Source: a virus. From it: DNA of 64,000 nt. Position 1 is the first letter of the stretch. Every line of letters begins with the position of its first letter. The position numbers and the translations under genes were made by a program. Under the pieces are notes generated by a model. That model saw only the letters and a program-made list of their open reading frames with translations, did not search any database and was not told the DNA's origin. Below, piece by piece: positions 10,801 to 18,755 of this stretch. Location: the IMG/VR virus record IMGVR_UViG_3300042879_002524, positions 49,834-113,833 of that record. One strand, written 5' to 3'.

Positions 10801-11028
10801 AACAAGTATTTCTATTAATTCCGGAGACATATCTAATTTACTATGAACTATATCACCGGTAACAACAGCTATACTATTATTAGTTGCATGTTGTGCAATA
10901 TGATCAAATAAATTCCTAAATACCTCTCGGTATTCTCGATGGCGTTTTAATGTGCGAATATGAATGTCAGAACAATGAAAAATTGTATCTACCCATTCTT
11001 TTCCAATATCATAACGTTTTATGTCCAT
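7888..11028 (-). CDS. Fused Mre11-Rad50 type nuclease/ATPase (gp47-gp46 fusion)
   Basis: This single 1046-residue chain carries both subunits of the double-strand-break end-resection complex. Residues 1-250 are a calcineurin-like nuclease: CSDIHIR (19-25), TGDIVHS (57-63), LGNHDMN (90-96), AGHD (187-190) and GDIHKP (195-200). An SMC-type ATPase follows: Walker A AANTSGKSS (406-414), a long coiled coil with a zinc hook reading PKCKYC near residue 700, signature LTSGMERF (955) and Walker B FIAIDEGWGSLD (983-994). In T4 the two halves are separate genes 47 and 46, so the fusion is unusual. It overlaps the primase gene by 10 bp, linking recombination and replication. Confidence 0.93.
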   Translation of the reverse strand: MDIKRYDIGKEWVDTIFHCSDIHIRTLKRHREYREVFRNLFDHIAQHATNNSIAVVTGDIVHSKLDMSPELIEILVEFFEGFMIPTVVILGNHDMNLNNMHRTDAVSPIINVIKNPNIIFVKENGLFQIANVVFNHMAVDVAPTEYIRADQFEAAYKIALHHGAVNSARTDIGYQISNEHVGIDLFAGHDITLLGDIHKPAQFLDDKQTIAYPGSLIQQNHGEALDHGILVWDLPDRSAKFVPIHNDYGYVTLDVQGTTVINAPSRIPNKPRVRIKFSDTSAADMKKMIAAIRKKYDVQDITIQRNSTSIHNEASSSFTIGNVRDVEYQNTLITDYIAVNFPQATSEETDAIRHINRTINSKLPAIESVRHMTWHPIEFEFDNMFSYGEGNVINFENMQDVCGLFAANTSGKSSLLDAITYTIFDKCSKTGKAHEVLNNKKATFRGKFTFEMNGVKYIIERNGIKQKNGHVKVLVDFYTDTENLNGEERSDTNKSIRRYLGTYDDFILTAFSLQADNNNFIEKSQRERKDLLSQFLDITVFEQLYQLAADEIKETAGKLKEYKKTDFAEIIVSTDNIINANHGTIQTLETQEDEFQERRNYLQNQIVSLIETKLPTTYDGPDITKLRKTESDLTEKIDDLQNNIDQSEQTLEDLKTQHVTIKKEIRTYDEPGLLEQLDQLKIFKTNLKQIETQIDKQQGVVNAKQEKINHLAEHEYDPKCKYCTSNVFVQDAIEAQNTIDSDRNILTGLQTTKQDINAEIELLQQYEQRYAELITLRTNLQTKQSAVEKLELQLQIAENELQTKESELETCLERQELFRNNETAITHNKTIDEKITECKQDIDAFTEEIKSIQTQIKSLFGAIEVAKTNKQSALTSLDAYHKLETEYKAYEYYLQTVKRDGIPYELISKAMPKIETEINNVLNQVVDFNMVLQSDGKNINGYIIYDEDNFWPLELTSGMERFISSLAIRIALINVSALPRPNFIAIDEGWGSLDAEHISAVVNLFDYFRTKFDFSIIISHVDSMRDMVDNLIEVNKIDGFSQINHV

Positions 11029-11963
11029 ATCATTCCCATCTTTAACTGCATTAACCGTTCAAATGTTAATACATCGGTATTTTGTAAAATATTATTTATT
11101 GCATGAAATCCCAATTCAGAAGCATCTTTATCTTGTAACTCAACAAAATAAACATTTAATCCTTCTGACATGAATCGTTCAGCAATTTGTATTGCATTAC
11201 GCAAAGCGTCTGCATCTAAACAAAGATATATATCTCGTACTCGTTCTTCAATTATTTTCTTTTGAAGTGTCGGTTGTATTATTTTACCAAATAATGGTAT
11301 TGCATTTCTTTTAACAGCAATTGCATCAAATGCACCTTCACATAGTATAATAGGTTCCGCCCAATTAATAAACATTTCAAACCCAATAATATCTTTAGAT
11401 ACTTTAGGATTTTTATGTTTTTGCGAATCTGCTTTATAAAATGCTCTGCTAACAAAGTAATTTAATTGTCCTGCGCTATTGTAACTAGGAATAATTATTT
11501 TGCCTGTATACTCACCAGATTCGCAATATCCAATTCGATATTTAATTATATCAAAAACACCAATACCTCTATTTAATAAGTAGTGCATTGCATTTTTATA
11601 ATCCGGAGTATTTTTTTTTATCCATAACGGTTTATAATCTTCCGGAAGTTGCAATGTAACAACTTTAGTTTCGGTATCATTTAATGATTTATATCTAACG
11701 TTATTTAATATTTTTTGAAGTTGCTCAAAGTTTTCTTTACCTAAATTTAGTTGTTTAAATAAAGTAGCAATTGACCGACCTTTTTTATCAGAAATCCAAC
11801 AATGCCATGGATTTTCACCGGCATGATTTGTGTTAATATTAATTTCTAATTTTGGCTTGTAGTGAGAAACGAATGGAGAAAAGAATGCTATGTTATCACC
11901 AGATGTAGGTTTACCTTTACCTAATACTGATTCTAATAACTGTAATAACTTAATATTCTTCAT
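11019..11963 (-). CDS. TOPRIM DNA primase
   Basis: The 314-residue protein makes RNA primers for lagging-strand synthesis. An N-terminal part contains NPWHCWISDKKGRSIATLF (about residues 51-69), which resembles a degenerate CHC2 zinc-finger region. The TOPRIM core has PIILCEGAFDAIAVKRN (about 205-221, catalytic glutamate) and YLCLDADALRN (about 246-256, DxD). The length is close to that of T4 gp61-type primases. It directly precedes the Mre11-Rad50 fusion with an overlapping start. An AT-rich 183-bp gap lies upstream. No helicase domain is present in the protein. Confidence 0.88.
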   Translation of the reverse strand: MKNIKLLQLLESVLGKGKPTSGDNIAFFSPFVSHYKPKLEININTNHAGENPWHCWISDKKGRSIATLFKQLNLGKENFEQLQKILNNVRYKSLNDTETKVVTLQLPEDYKPLWIKKNTPDYKNAMHYLLNRGIGVFDIIKYRIGYCESGEYTGKIIIPSYNSAGQLNYFVSRAFYKADSQKHKNPKVSKDIIGFEMFINWAEPIILCEGAFDAIAVKRNAIPLFGKIIQPTLQKKIIEERVRDIYLCLDADALRNAIQIAERFMSEGLNVYFVELQDKDASELGFHAINNILQNTDVLTFERLMQLKMGMIWT

Positions 11964-12146
11964 TATTAATAATATAATTAAATTACTATACTAATCCAAT
12001 TAATTATTAATATAATATTATTAATATTAGTTAGACACATACACTACATTTCTGGTCTAACGATCGATTCAATACTGAATCAATCATTTAATTAATATAA
12101 CATTAATTTCTATGAATGTATTAAAAATATTTCACATTTCAAATCT
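11964..12146 (-). other. AT-rich non-coding gap with two inverted repeats
   Basis: There is no gene here. It holds a near-perfect AT palindrome of alternating ATTATTAATAT units (about 12002-12028) and a stronger hairpin: 10-nt arms 12062-12071 and 12076-12085 with one mismatch and loop ATAC. Neither is followed by a convincing T-run. It could be a transcript end, a protein-binding site, or an origin-like element in front of the primase. Confidence 0.5.
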
Positions 12147-12629
12147 TTATGCAAAAAATTTTCTAACATTAACTGGTTCTTCGCCATTTTTTAAACATTC
12201 CGCAAGCCATTCGCTAGGAATTTCTTTTTTTGCAACATGATGTATACCTAATTTTACAGCATAACTTTCATATGTAGTTTTACTTCCTTTAGATATTTTT
12301 TGCGTAGGAGATTGAAAAACCATGCGGATATCAATGCCAGGATTCGATGCAAGTACATGTTTCATTTTTAAACGATCAGAACTAGTCCATCGACCTTTAG
12401 TTTCAATAAACATTAAAGTACCATCTCGTTTAATAAAAACAAAATCTGGAGTATATTTTGCTTTACGTTCCGGTACTATATAATTTAATGTTTCAGTTTC
12501 ATATTTCAAAGGATATTCTGCAGATTTTATTTGTTCCGCAACCGTATGTTCTAATCCTGATTTATAACCATATTTTAATGCCGCCGCTCGTTTAGCATTA
12601 CCGGCACTATGAAAATGATTTCGTTTCAT
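12147..12629 (-). CDS. Endonuclease I-like Holliday-junction resolvase
   Basis: The 160-residue protein should cut branched DNA and debranch replicating DNA before packaging. It matches the T7 gp3 endonuclease I pattern: SGLEHTV (E27), YTPDFVF (D62), FIETKGRW (E76 and K78), then an RMVFQSPTQKISKGS-type segment and a C-terminal PSEWL. These supply the PD-(D/E)xK active site, and the length agrees with the family (about 150 residues). It sits just upstream of the primase and Mre11-Rad50 fusion, so the replication and recombination genes are clustered. T4 itself uses the unrelated endonuclease VII. Confidence 0.9.
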   Translation of the reverse strand: MKRNHFHSAGNAKRAAALKYGYKSGLEHTVAEQIKSAEYPLKYETETLNYIVPERKAKYTPDFVFIKRDGTLMFIETKGRWTSSDRLKMKHVLASNPGIDIRMVFQSPTQKISKGSKTTYESYAVKLGIHHVAKKEIPSEWLAECLKNGEEPVNVRKFFA

Positions 12630-13472
12630 TTAAAATTTTGTTTTAAATTTTGGTAACATTTTTCCATTTGCCGATTTATTCTCTAAATTAAACGATCCTA
12701 ATTCATACATTCTCATAATCATTTCATGAAATTCCGCGGCACTTCTAGGTTTTTCAAATTTGGAACTTGTATTATCGTCAGTATAATTAATAACACCATA
12801 TAAATTGCTTCGAATTTCAGCAACTACTTTATTATCAGATGACATATCTAACATTTTACCAATTGGCTGTTGTGGATTAAAAATTGAATTAATATTTTTT
12901 AAAGATGCATCTTTTGGCATATTAAAAATTGCATTTACTGAAATACTATTCAATCCGTTACTAGATAATGCATAATTATATTGTTTTTGAAATTTCATTG
13001 CTAGTTTTTGATCTATAGATCCAGGTGTGGATAATCGTAATATCCAATCAATATATACACATACCATATATGTAGAATTAGTATTATTTCGTATAATATA
13101 TTGTTTAATTAAGTTATACATTAAATCAGTATCTCGTTTACGACTAGCAGCTCCAAATTTTTGTAAAAATTCTACTGAGCTAGTTATTAACGGAATCCAT
13201 GCTTTTTTAGCAATTATAGCTACGTTCCTATCTTTAGGATCTTTAGATCCTCCTTTTAATCTACGTTCCGCATCTTCTTTTGATTTGCGTTCCGCATCTT
13301 GTTTTGCCTTTAAAGCTGCGGCATCTCTAGCTCGTTTTGCTGCATCTGCATCTCCTCCGGATTTAGGTGGTGTAGTTATCTTACCGGTACTAGTAGATTT
13401 ACTTTTTGTTGCTTGTTGTATTGCAGCATCAGCCCCAGCCCATGGATCTTCTTGTTCGTTAATTTTATACAT
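12630..13472 (-). CDS. Hypothetical protein with charged N-terminal linker, possible internal virion protein
   Basis: The 280-residue product starts MYKINEQEDPW, then has a K/A/D/E-rich low-complexity segment (about residues 20-80) and a folded helical domain from about 85 to the end. The INE tripeptide near the start could be a prohead-protease site of the type found on neighbouring proteins, but the preceding targeting helix is very short. It stands immediately upstream of the resolvase (1-bp spacing) and downstream of two proteins with clearer targeting sequences. Function unknown. Confidence 0.65.
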   Translation of the reverse strand: MYKINEQEDPWAGADAAIQQATKSKSTSTGKITTPPKSGGDADAAKRARDAAALKAKQDAERKSKEDAERRLKGGSKDPKDRNVAIIAKKAWIPLITSSVEFLQKFGAASRKRDTDLMYNLIKQYIIRNNTNSTYMVCVYIDWILRLSTPGSIDQKLAMKFQKQYNYALSSNGLNSISVNAIFNMPKDASLKNINSIFNPQQPIGKMLDMSSDNKVVAEIRSNLYGVINYTDDNTSSKFEKPRSAAEFHEMIMRMYELGSFNLENKSANGKMLPKFKTKF

Positions 13473-13476
13473 ATAG

Positions 13477-14493
13477 TTATTTCAATTTAGTTCGTAATAA
13501 ATCTATAAAATCTGATGTTACTATATCTGGATTTAAATCTTTATATTTCAAAAGATCTTTTATAACAGATATTATTTGTTGTGTACCACCTAGTTTTTTC
13601 AACACCGGCATACCATCCCAAAAATCACCACGATTTTCTTTTGTATTTAATGCATTTTTAACATTGTTATACCAAGCTTTATTTTCAACGCGTCCAATAG
13701 ATTCTGCAAATCTTAACATTAAAACTTGCACTTTATAAAATTCATTATCATCTTTTAATCCTACTTTAAATCCGCCAGCTGGCACAATAATAGAATTTAA
13801 AATTTCATTTGATATTTTATCAGGTGTTAAATCTAAAACTGGAATACCTTGTTTAGTTGTAGTTGTCGATGTTTCCGGTTGTTTAGGTGTATCACCTATC
13901 GATAAAAGTTCAGGTTTTTCTGCAGGATCTTTAATTCTAACTACCCAATCAGAAATATTAATTTTATTTATATCAAAAACCAAACCTCCTTGTTTAAACG
14001 TTTTTAACCATCCGGGCGTCGATGAATTAATCTTTACACGTTTAAATTGACTAATCATATCAGCTTTTACATAGGTACATACAACTTTATATCTTGCTCG
14101 TTTCTTTTCGTTTTTAGTATCTTTAGCATCAATATCCCCACTAATAAACCAAAAATAACCGGCACTTCGACTTCTTGCCCAAACACCACCGATACTAGTT
14201 TCTAAATAATCTAATACATCTTCTTGTAGTTGTTCCGGCGTATATAAAATTTCTGCTGTTTCATCTGGATCGACTGATACATCGCCTTTTCGTTCTATTA
14301 TAACTTGAAATCCATTAATTCTAGGATCGGTTGTTAAAGCATTTGGATTGATACCTAGTTTTGGACATACTTCTGTTTTAATAAAATTAGTAGCTTTCCC
14401 ATCTAGTAACGCTGTTTTTGTTACTAATTTTGGTTTAGTTTTAAACTGTTCTTGTAAAACTAGTTTAATAATATATTCTAGTTGTTTACTCAT
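13477..14493 (-). CDS. Putative internal virion protein with capsid-targeting N-terminus
   Basis: From the ATG at 14493 the protein is about 338 residues and begins MSKQLEYIIKLVLQEQF, an amphipathic helix ending LQE, which fits the (L/I)xE cleavage rule of T4-type prohead proteases. The upstream in-frame ATG at 14526 would start before the class L box (14508-14516) and inside the previous gene, so it is disfavoured. The body has no recognised motif; it contains a W/Y-rich central part around YFWFISGDIDA. It lies in a run of similar candidates. Confidence 0.65.
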   Translation of the reverse strand: MSKQLEYIIKLVLQEQFKTKPKLVTKTALLDGKATNFIKTEVCPKLGINPNALTTDPRINGFQVIIERKGDVSVDPDETAEILYTPEQLQEDVLDYLETSIGGVWARSRSAGYFWFISGDIDAKDTKNEKKRARYKVVCTYVKADMISQFKRVKINSSTPGWLKTFKQGGLVFDINKINISDWVVRIKDPAEKPELLSIGDTPKQPETSTTTTKQGIPVLDLTPDKISNEILNSIIVPAGGFKVGLKDDNEFYKVQVLMLRFAESIGRVENKAWYNNVKNALNTKENRGDFWDGMPVLKKLGGTQQIISVIKDLLKYKDLNPDIVTSDFIDLLRTKLK

Positions 14494-14507
14494 GTTATTC
14501 CGTTTTA

Positions 14508-14516
14508 TATAAATAT
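14508..14516 (-). promoter_or_regulatory. Class L promoter box before gene 13477-14493
   Basis: Coding strand GATATATTTATATAAAAC, 15 nt before the chosen ATG. It decides the start, because the longer reading frame would begin upstream of it. Confidence 0.6.
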
Positions 14517-14519
14517 ATC

Positions 14520-15077
14520 TCACCAATCAACCATTACTAAATTTCCATTCCATATCATGATATTATCAGAACTAAAATCTAAATCTAAATCTAGATCTGG
14601 AATATTTGTTTTAGATACATCTTGTTGTAACGCATCTAAAAAGTTTTTAACTATAGGATCAATTGCAAATACAGCATCACTATTTAAAAAATCAAAAATT
14701 GAAACTTCACCACCCTGATCATATGAATATGTTTTAAATTGATTAATGAAATCATTTATTTTATTTTTTATATTTGCCGGCAACTCCGATGCATTAGCCA
14801 TAATAATTGATTTTGAGTTTACAGAATCAATAGTACCCGCATAATATACCGGAATAAAAGTCGTATATTCAGTGTATTTGTTTTGTATTATATCGGCAAC
14901 TTCTAACTCTTGATCATCAGTTGTTATTTTTAAAACTAAATCTTCTCCATCTATTTCATATACACGGCTATTATCACCCATACCAATATATCTAAACTTT
15001 TTAGATTTAATTTTATCTAAAACACGTTTCATTGTGTCGGTAGAAATTTCAGAAAGTAAATGTTTTAAACGTATCAT
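14520..15077 (-). CDS. Kinase-like protein with capsid-targeting sequence
   Basis: The first ten residues, MIRLKHLLSE, form a short amphipathic helix ending in an (L/I)xE prohead-protease site. The body looks like a compact protein-kinase or aminoglycoside-phosphotransferase fold: glycine-rich loop IGMGDNSRVYEI (31-42), candidate ATP-binding lysine in LVLKI (K50), and a C-terminal DFSSDNIMIWNGNLVMVDW (167-185), matching the catalytic D/N and the metal-binding D of the VDW type. At 185 residues it is much shorter than normal kinases and may be minimal or inactive. If packaged in the head it would be injected with the DNA, like T4 Alt or the internal proteins. Confidence 0.7.
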   Translation of the reverse strand: MIRLKHLLSEISTDTMKRVLDKIKSKKFRYIGMGDNSRVYEIDGEDLVLKITTDDQELEVADIIQNKYTEYTTFIPVYYAGTIDSVNSKSIIMANASELPANIKNKINDFINQFKTYSYDQGGEVSIFDFLNSDAVFAIDPIVKNFLDALQQDVSKTNIPDLDLDLDFSSDNIMIWNGNLVMVDW

Positions 15078-15079
15078 AT

Positions 15080-16657
15080 TTATGCTTTCAATTGAATTGT
15101 TTTATCTAAATCAATACGAATTAAAAAATTCATATCTACATCAGATCTTTTACGAACCGGTTGTGCTAATTTTCCGATAGCTAATAATCTACCAAAATCA
15201 TCATATAAACCAATTGTAGTTATATATGGGGCAAAATCACTTCCTGATACAAAACTTTGATATGTACTATCATCATCTTTAGTAAGAGTTAAATTTGTTG
15301 ACATATTAAAATCACCAGAATCTAATTTTGTAATAACATTTAATTCGTTTATTGTTAATGTGCTACGATAACTAGAAGTATATGGTGACGATAATAAGGT
15401 GTGATATCGATAGTCAGGCGATGTTATAACAACTAAACCTTGTTTACTAAAAACATTTCCTACATTTGCAGTTTGTAAAAATGTACCACCTTCTGATCGG
15501 TCACGTAATGAATTAATATTAGATGTAGTTAATGCATTATTATAAATTCGAATTTCATCTAACGAACCATTAAAATTTAAACTTTGCGTGTCAAACCCGC
15601 CAACATATAAACCATCAAAATTATCAATTCGACCTGATGCAGTAAATGGTGAAAATGTATTAATTAATAAATTATTTGTAACAGAAGCATGCAATACATT
15701 ATTAATATACATTTGTAAACTACTTCCGGATTTTTGACAAACAACATGATTCCATGATCCGGTTAATATCAATGATGATGTTACCTGTGTTTTAAACGTA
15801 GTGCTCACCGCAGCAGAAAATACCAATTGTTTAGAACCACTTAGTTGTATATTAAATGGATATGTTGGAGATAAACTGCTTGATGCTTTGGCAATAATCA
15901 ATTCATTATTAGTTCCAATATTGGATGCTGATATAAAAAATGATATAGCATAATCATGATCTCGATCATAGTATCCATTGATACTACTTTTTAAATAGCC
16001 ATTTCCGGAAAATTTTGCAGAATACCCAACTGGTAATTGTAATCCAGATGTTGTTGGTACACCATTTTTAAATTCAATGTTTGAATACTCAAAATTAATT
16101 CTATTAATATCAAAATATTCATTAAATCCTTCATACCATTTTACATTATCTACAATACTACTAGTGTTAAACGCGATATCATATAAATTGCTGTATACAT
16201 CAGATGCTAAATTCAAAGATGATCCGGTAAATGTAAATGATGCTGGTTTAATACCTTCACCAATTTTTACTTGCGGGATTGATAATATAGATGCCGATTG
16301 AAATAAATATTTTTTAGTACGATTTAAATCAGTTGGTCCATAAGTTTTCAAAGGTTCATTTTTCCAACGATAAAATAAATGATTAATAGAAAAATATGTA
16401 ATAGTCTGTAAACTATCATCTATATTCATAGCATCATTATATGTTAATTCAGTGCCTAGAGCCGGTAATGTATTTATATCACTATAAATTCCAATTAATG
16501 GCAATGCACTACTAGTAGCACTTCCAGAAATAAACGACCATGATTTATATACTTGAAACGTATTAACAGATACATCGTTAATATCCACTTTTTTAAAAAT
16601 AGATGGATATACGCCTTGATAAGTATCTTGTTGATTATTTAATCTAGATTCTGCCAT
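15080..16657 (-). CDS. LamG-domain tail/baseplate protein
   Basis: This is a 525-residue structural protein. The middle (about residues 215-385) is a concanavalin/LamG fold: SAKFSGNGYLKS, DYAISFFISAS, GSWNHVVCQKSG, LQMYINN and GSLDEIRIYNNALT in the canonical order. The C-terminus ending YITTIGLYDDFGRLLAIGK and then LIRIDLDK is shared with the adjacent protein at 16731, suggesting a common virion-attachment module. LamG domains often bind glycans, so it may touch the host surface. It has a class L box inside a terminator loop upstream. Confidence 0.8.
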   Translation of the reverse strand: MAESRLNNQQDTYQGVYPSIFKKVDINDVSVNTFQVYKSWSFISGSATSSALPLIGIYSDINTLPALGTELTYNDAMNIDDSLQTITYFSINHLFYRWKNEPLKTYGPTDLNRTKKYLFQSASILSIPQVKIGEGIKPASFTFTGSSLNLASDVYSNLYDIAFNTSSIVDNVKWYEGFNEYFDINRINFEYSNIEFKNGVPTTSGLQLPVGYSAKFSGNGYLKSSINGYYDRDHDYAISFFISASNIGTNNELIIAKASSSLSPTYPFNIQLSGSKQLVFSAAVSTTFKTQVTSSLILTGSWNHVVCQKSGSSLQMYINNVLHASVTNNLLINTFSPFTASGRIDNFDGLYVGGFDTQSLNFNGSLDEIRIYNNALTTSNINSLRDRSEGGTFLQTANVGNVFSKQGLVVITSPDYRYHTLLSSPYTSSYRSTLTINELNVITKLDSGDFNMSTNLTLTKDDDSTYQSFVSGSDFAPYITTIGLYDDFGRLLAIGKLAQPVRKRSDVDMNFLIRIDLDKTIQLKA

Positions 16658-16667
16658 AATCAGTAAT

Positions 16668-16705
16668 AAGCCCCGCTACATTTATTAATAAATATAACAG
16701 GGCTT
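16668..16705 (-). terminator. Hairpin with embedded class L promoter between tail genes
   Basis: Arms 16668-16673 and 16700-16705 (AAGCCC/GGGCTT) enclose an AT-rich loop that contains the class L box AATAAATATA (16687-16696). On the coding strand the hairpin follows gene 16731-18038, while the box in its loop reads toward gene 15080-16657. There is no strong T-run. Confidence 0.5.
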
Positions 16706-16730
16706 AAATCTATGTATTTTTTTAACTATG

Positions 16731-18038
16731 TTAGAAATCTAACTTAACACGAATTAATGCTTCTCGTTGGAATGATTTCAATAACGGTTGACTTAATTTA
16801 GATACTGCTAATAATTCTTGAGAATCATTGTATAATCCAACGGTTGTAATATATGTTTTTGGATCACCAACAAATGTAGATTGTGCAATTTGACCAACAC
16901 TTCCCGTTGTATAGGATGGATTATTAGAAAAATTATATTCTGCATTTTTAATTCTAACAAAATAATGTGTACTAGTAATTGTTTCTGAATTACGAGCCTG
17001 GAACCCAAATGGATCGCCAGTTGCTGGATTCGTAATTAATGCCGATCCAGATATTGAACGAAATAGTGCAAAATGATTATTACCTTCTGAGCTAGAACCT
17101 GTATTTGTTTGGAAATTTAATTGTTGATCTAACATTTTCCCATCTAATACCAAAGTACCATATTGCGGATATGCTAAACCATAATAAACTGGTGCACCCG
17201 GATTATGTACTCCTGTATTAATAGATCCAGAAACAATGTTATACACAGAAACGCCACCATTTAAAGTAACAGGCGAGATAGATGAATCATCGATCAATGT
17301 AATAACTTGAGATCCAGAGACATTAACACTACCGGTTGCATTTAATGGTCTAGAACCAGAAATTGTTCGTAATGGTAATTCCCAATTGCCGGCATCTAAA
17401 CTCTCTTTAAATCGATTTCTTTTAAAGTTAACAACATAAATATAATCAGTACTTCCAGAACCTGCAGTTGTAAATCTACTATCAGTCGGACTTAATAATA
17501 ACTGTTTGTATTGTGAATACACTGCTTTTGATGGCGAATCATTTAATTGACCCTGTGAATCAGATCCACTTCCTAAAGCATGACCAAATGCCAATGAAAA
17601 TTGCACTGCAGACCCATCCGCTAACGGCGTTTCTTGCAAAACATCAACATAATATGTTCTTTGCGAATTTGTCTGTGTTGATGCTGTAAAAAAAGTTGTT
17701 AGACTTGCAAGATTATCACTCCATAATCCACCGGTAACAACTTCTAACTGATTTTGCACAACATCATTTGCCATGTCAAACTTGGTAAATATACGACCGT
17801 TCCTAGTTAATAATTGACCTTGTTGCATTTCTGCAACCATTTGGTTAGCTAGTTGTTGTGCTAATACTTGCACTTGCTCATTAACAGCATTTGCAGTAGC
17901 AGCTGCAGCATTAGCAACAGTTACACCACCAATTGAACCTTGTTGTACAGGTTGACCAGCCACATCTATCGCAATTCTATTAGTTTGACCATGTCTGGGT
18001 TGACGTTTTAATTTTTCAATTAAATTATATGTATTCAT
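16731..18038 (-). CDS. Tail/baseplate structural protein sharing a C-terminal module with its neighbour
   Basis: The 435-residue protein has an N-terminal helical part with an A/N/Q-rich coiled segment (about residues 35-75, VAQQLANQMVAEMQQGQ nearby) and a beta-rich body with many SGS turns. Its last 45 residues, YITTVGLYNDSQELLAVSKL then SQPL and IRVKLDF, align with the end of the LamG protein at 15080. It is followed by the protein at 15080 and preceded by the small structural protein at 18056, all in one direction. The exact baseplate position is unknown. Confidence 0.75.
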   Translation of the reverse strand: MNTYNLIEKLKRQPRHGQTNRIAIDVAGQPVQQGSIGGVTVANAAAATANAVNEQVQVLAQQLANQMVAEMQQGQLLTRNGRIFTKFDMANDVVQNQLEVVTGGLWSDNLASLTTFFTASTQTNSQRTYYVDVLQETPLADGSAVQFSLAFGHALGSGSDSQGQLNDSPSKAVYSQYKQLLLSPTDSRFTTAGSGSTDYIYVVNFKRNRFKESLDAGNWELPLRTISGSRPLNATGSVNVSGSQVITLIDDSSISPVTLNGGVSVYNIVSGSINTGVHNPGAPVYYGLAYPQYGTLVLDGKMLDQQLNFQTNTGSSSEGNNHFALFRSISGSALITNPATGDPFGFQARNSETITSTHYFVRIKNAEYNFSNNPSYTTGSVGQIAQSTFVGDPKTYITTVGLYNDSQELLAVSKLSQPLLKSFQREALIRVKLDF

Positions 18039-18055
18039 AATATCCTATTATTCTA

Positions 18056-18706
18056 TTATAATGTTGCAGTTGTTGCTTGTTTAATAGTTAAATTAATAGT
18101 AACACTTCCTCCGGTTTCATTACCAATAATTGTAATCGTCGCAGTTTTGTCACTTAATAATTGCGTTTTAGCTACAACACGGAATTCAAATCCTACAACT
18201 GCAACACTTTGTGCATCTTGATTATCCCCAATGAATCTTGGTGTAGTAGGAAGTACTGAATTTTGTAAAGCTCGTGTAACTTGTATATCTGCTACAGTCG
18301 AATCTGATAATATCGCAGTATATCCTAAGTTTGCATTACCACCTTGTAAATTACTTGTATTTGGTGCAATTGTCGCACTATCATTTGGAGCTAATAATGT
18401 TATCGCAGTATTTCCAACAGTTACAATTGGAATATTAGTAGTTTGTTTTGGTAATGTAATTAGTTTGTATTTTAATGCCTGCGTTTCATCCGGTATTGCT
18501 TCAGTAATAGGCATATTTTCAATAATTACCCCATAGTATGCCGTTCCCAATGGATGATCCGGATTCCATAATGTATAATCAATTTCATCATCGCCAACTG
18601 CAAATTGTGTAATATTAAAAGCATTTCCGCCTTGAGCAAGCAATTCACGACCTTTTAACGTCAAAATTGCATCAACTGTTACACTTGTATTATCTAAATA
18701 TCCCAT
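18056..18706 (-). CDS. Small tail structural protein
   Basis: The 216-residue product starts MGYLDNTSVTVDAILTLKG, followed by a segment reading FAVGDDEIDYTLW. This resembles conserved N-termini of tail structural proteins in Bacteroidota and marine T4-like phages, where the FAVGDDEIDY part is strongly conserved. The remainder is beta-rich with repeated T/V/I strands, ending in an Ig-like stretch. It lies between two large tail proteins and has a class L box 21 nt before its ATG. Confidence 0.72.
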   Translation of the reverse strand: MGYLDNTSVTVDAILTLKGRELLAQGGNAFNITQFAVGDDEIDYTLWNPDHPLGTAYYGVIIENMPITEAIPDETQALKYKLITLPKQTTNIPIVTVGNTAITLLAPNDSATIAPNTSNLQGGNANLGYTAILSDSTVADIQVTRALQNSVLPTTPRFIGDNQDAQSVAVVGFEFRVVAKTQLLSDKTATITIIGNETGGSVTINLTIKQATTATL

Positions 18707-18726
18707 ATTGTTTTAACCTTATTTTA

Positions 18727-18735
18727 TATAAATAT
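18727..18735 (-). promoter_or_regulatory. Class L promoter box before gene 18056-18706
   Basis: Coding strand GTATATTTATATAAAAT, about 21 nt before the ATG; no -35 box at 17 bp. Confidence 0.6.
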
Positions 18736-18755
18736 ACATGTTAGTAATTTTAATG

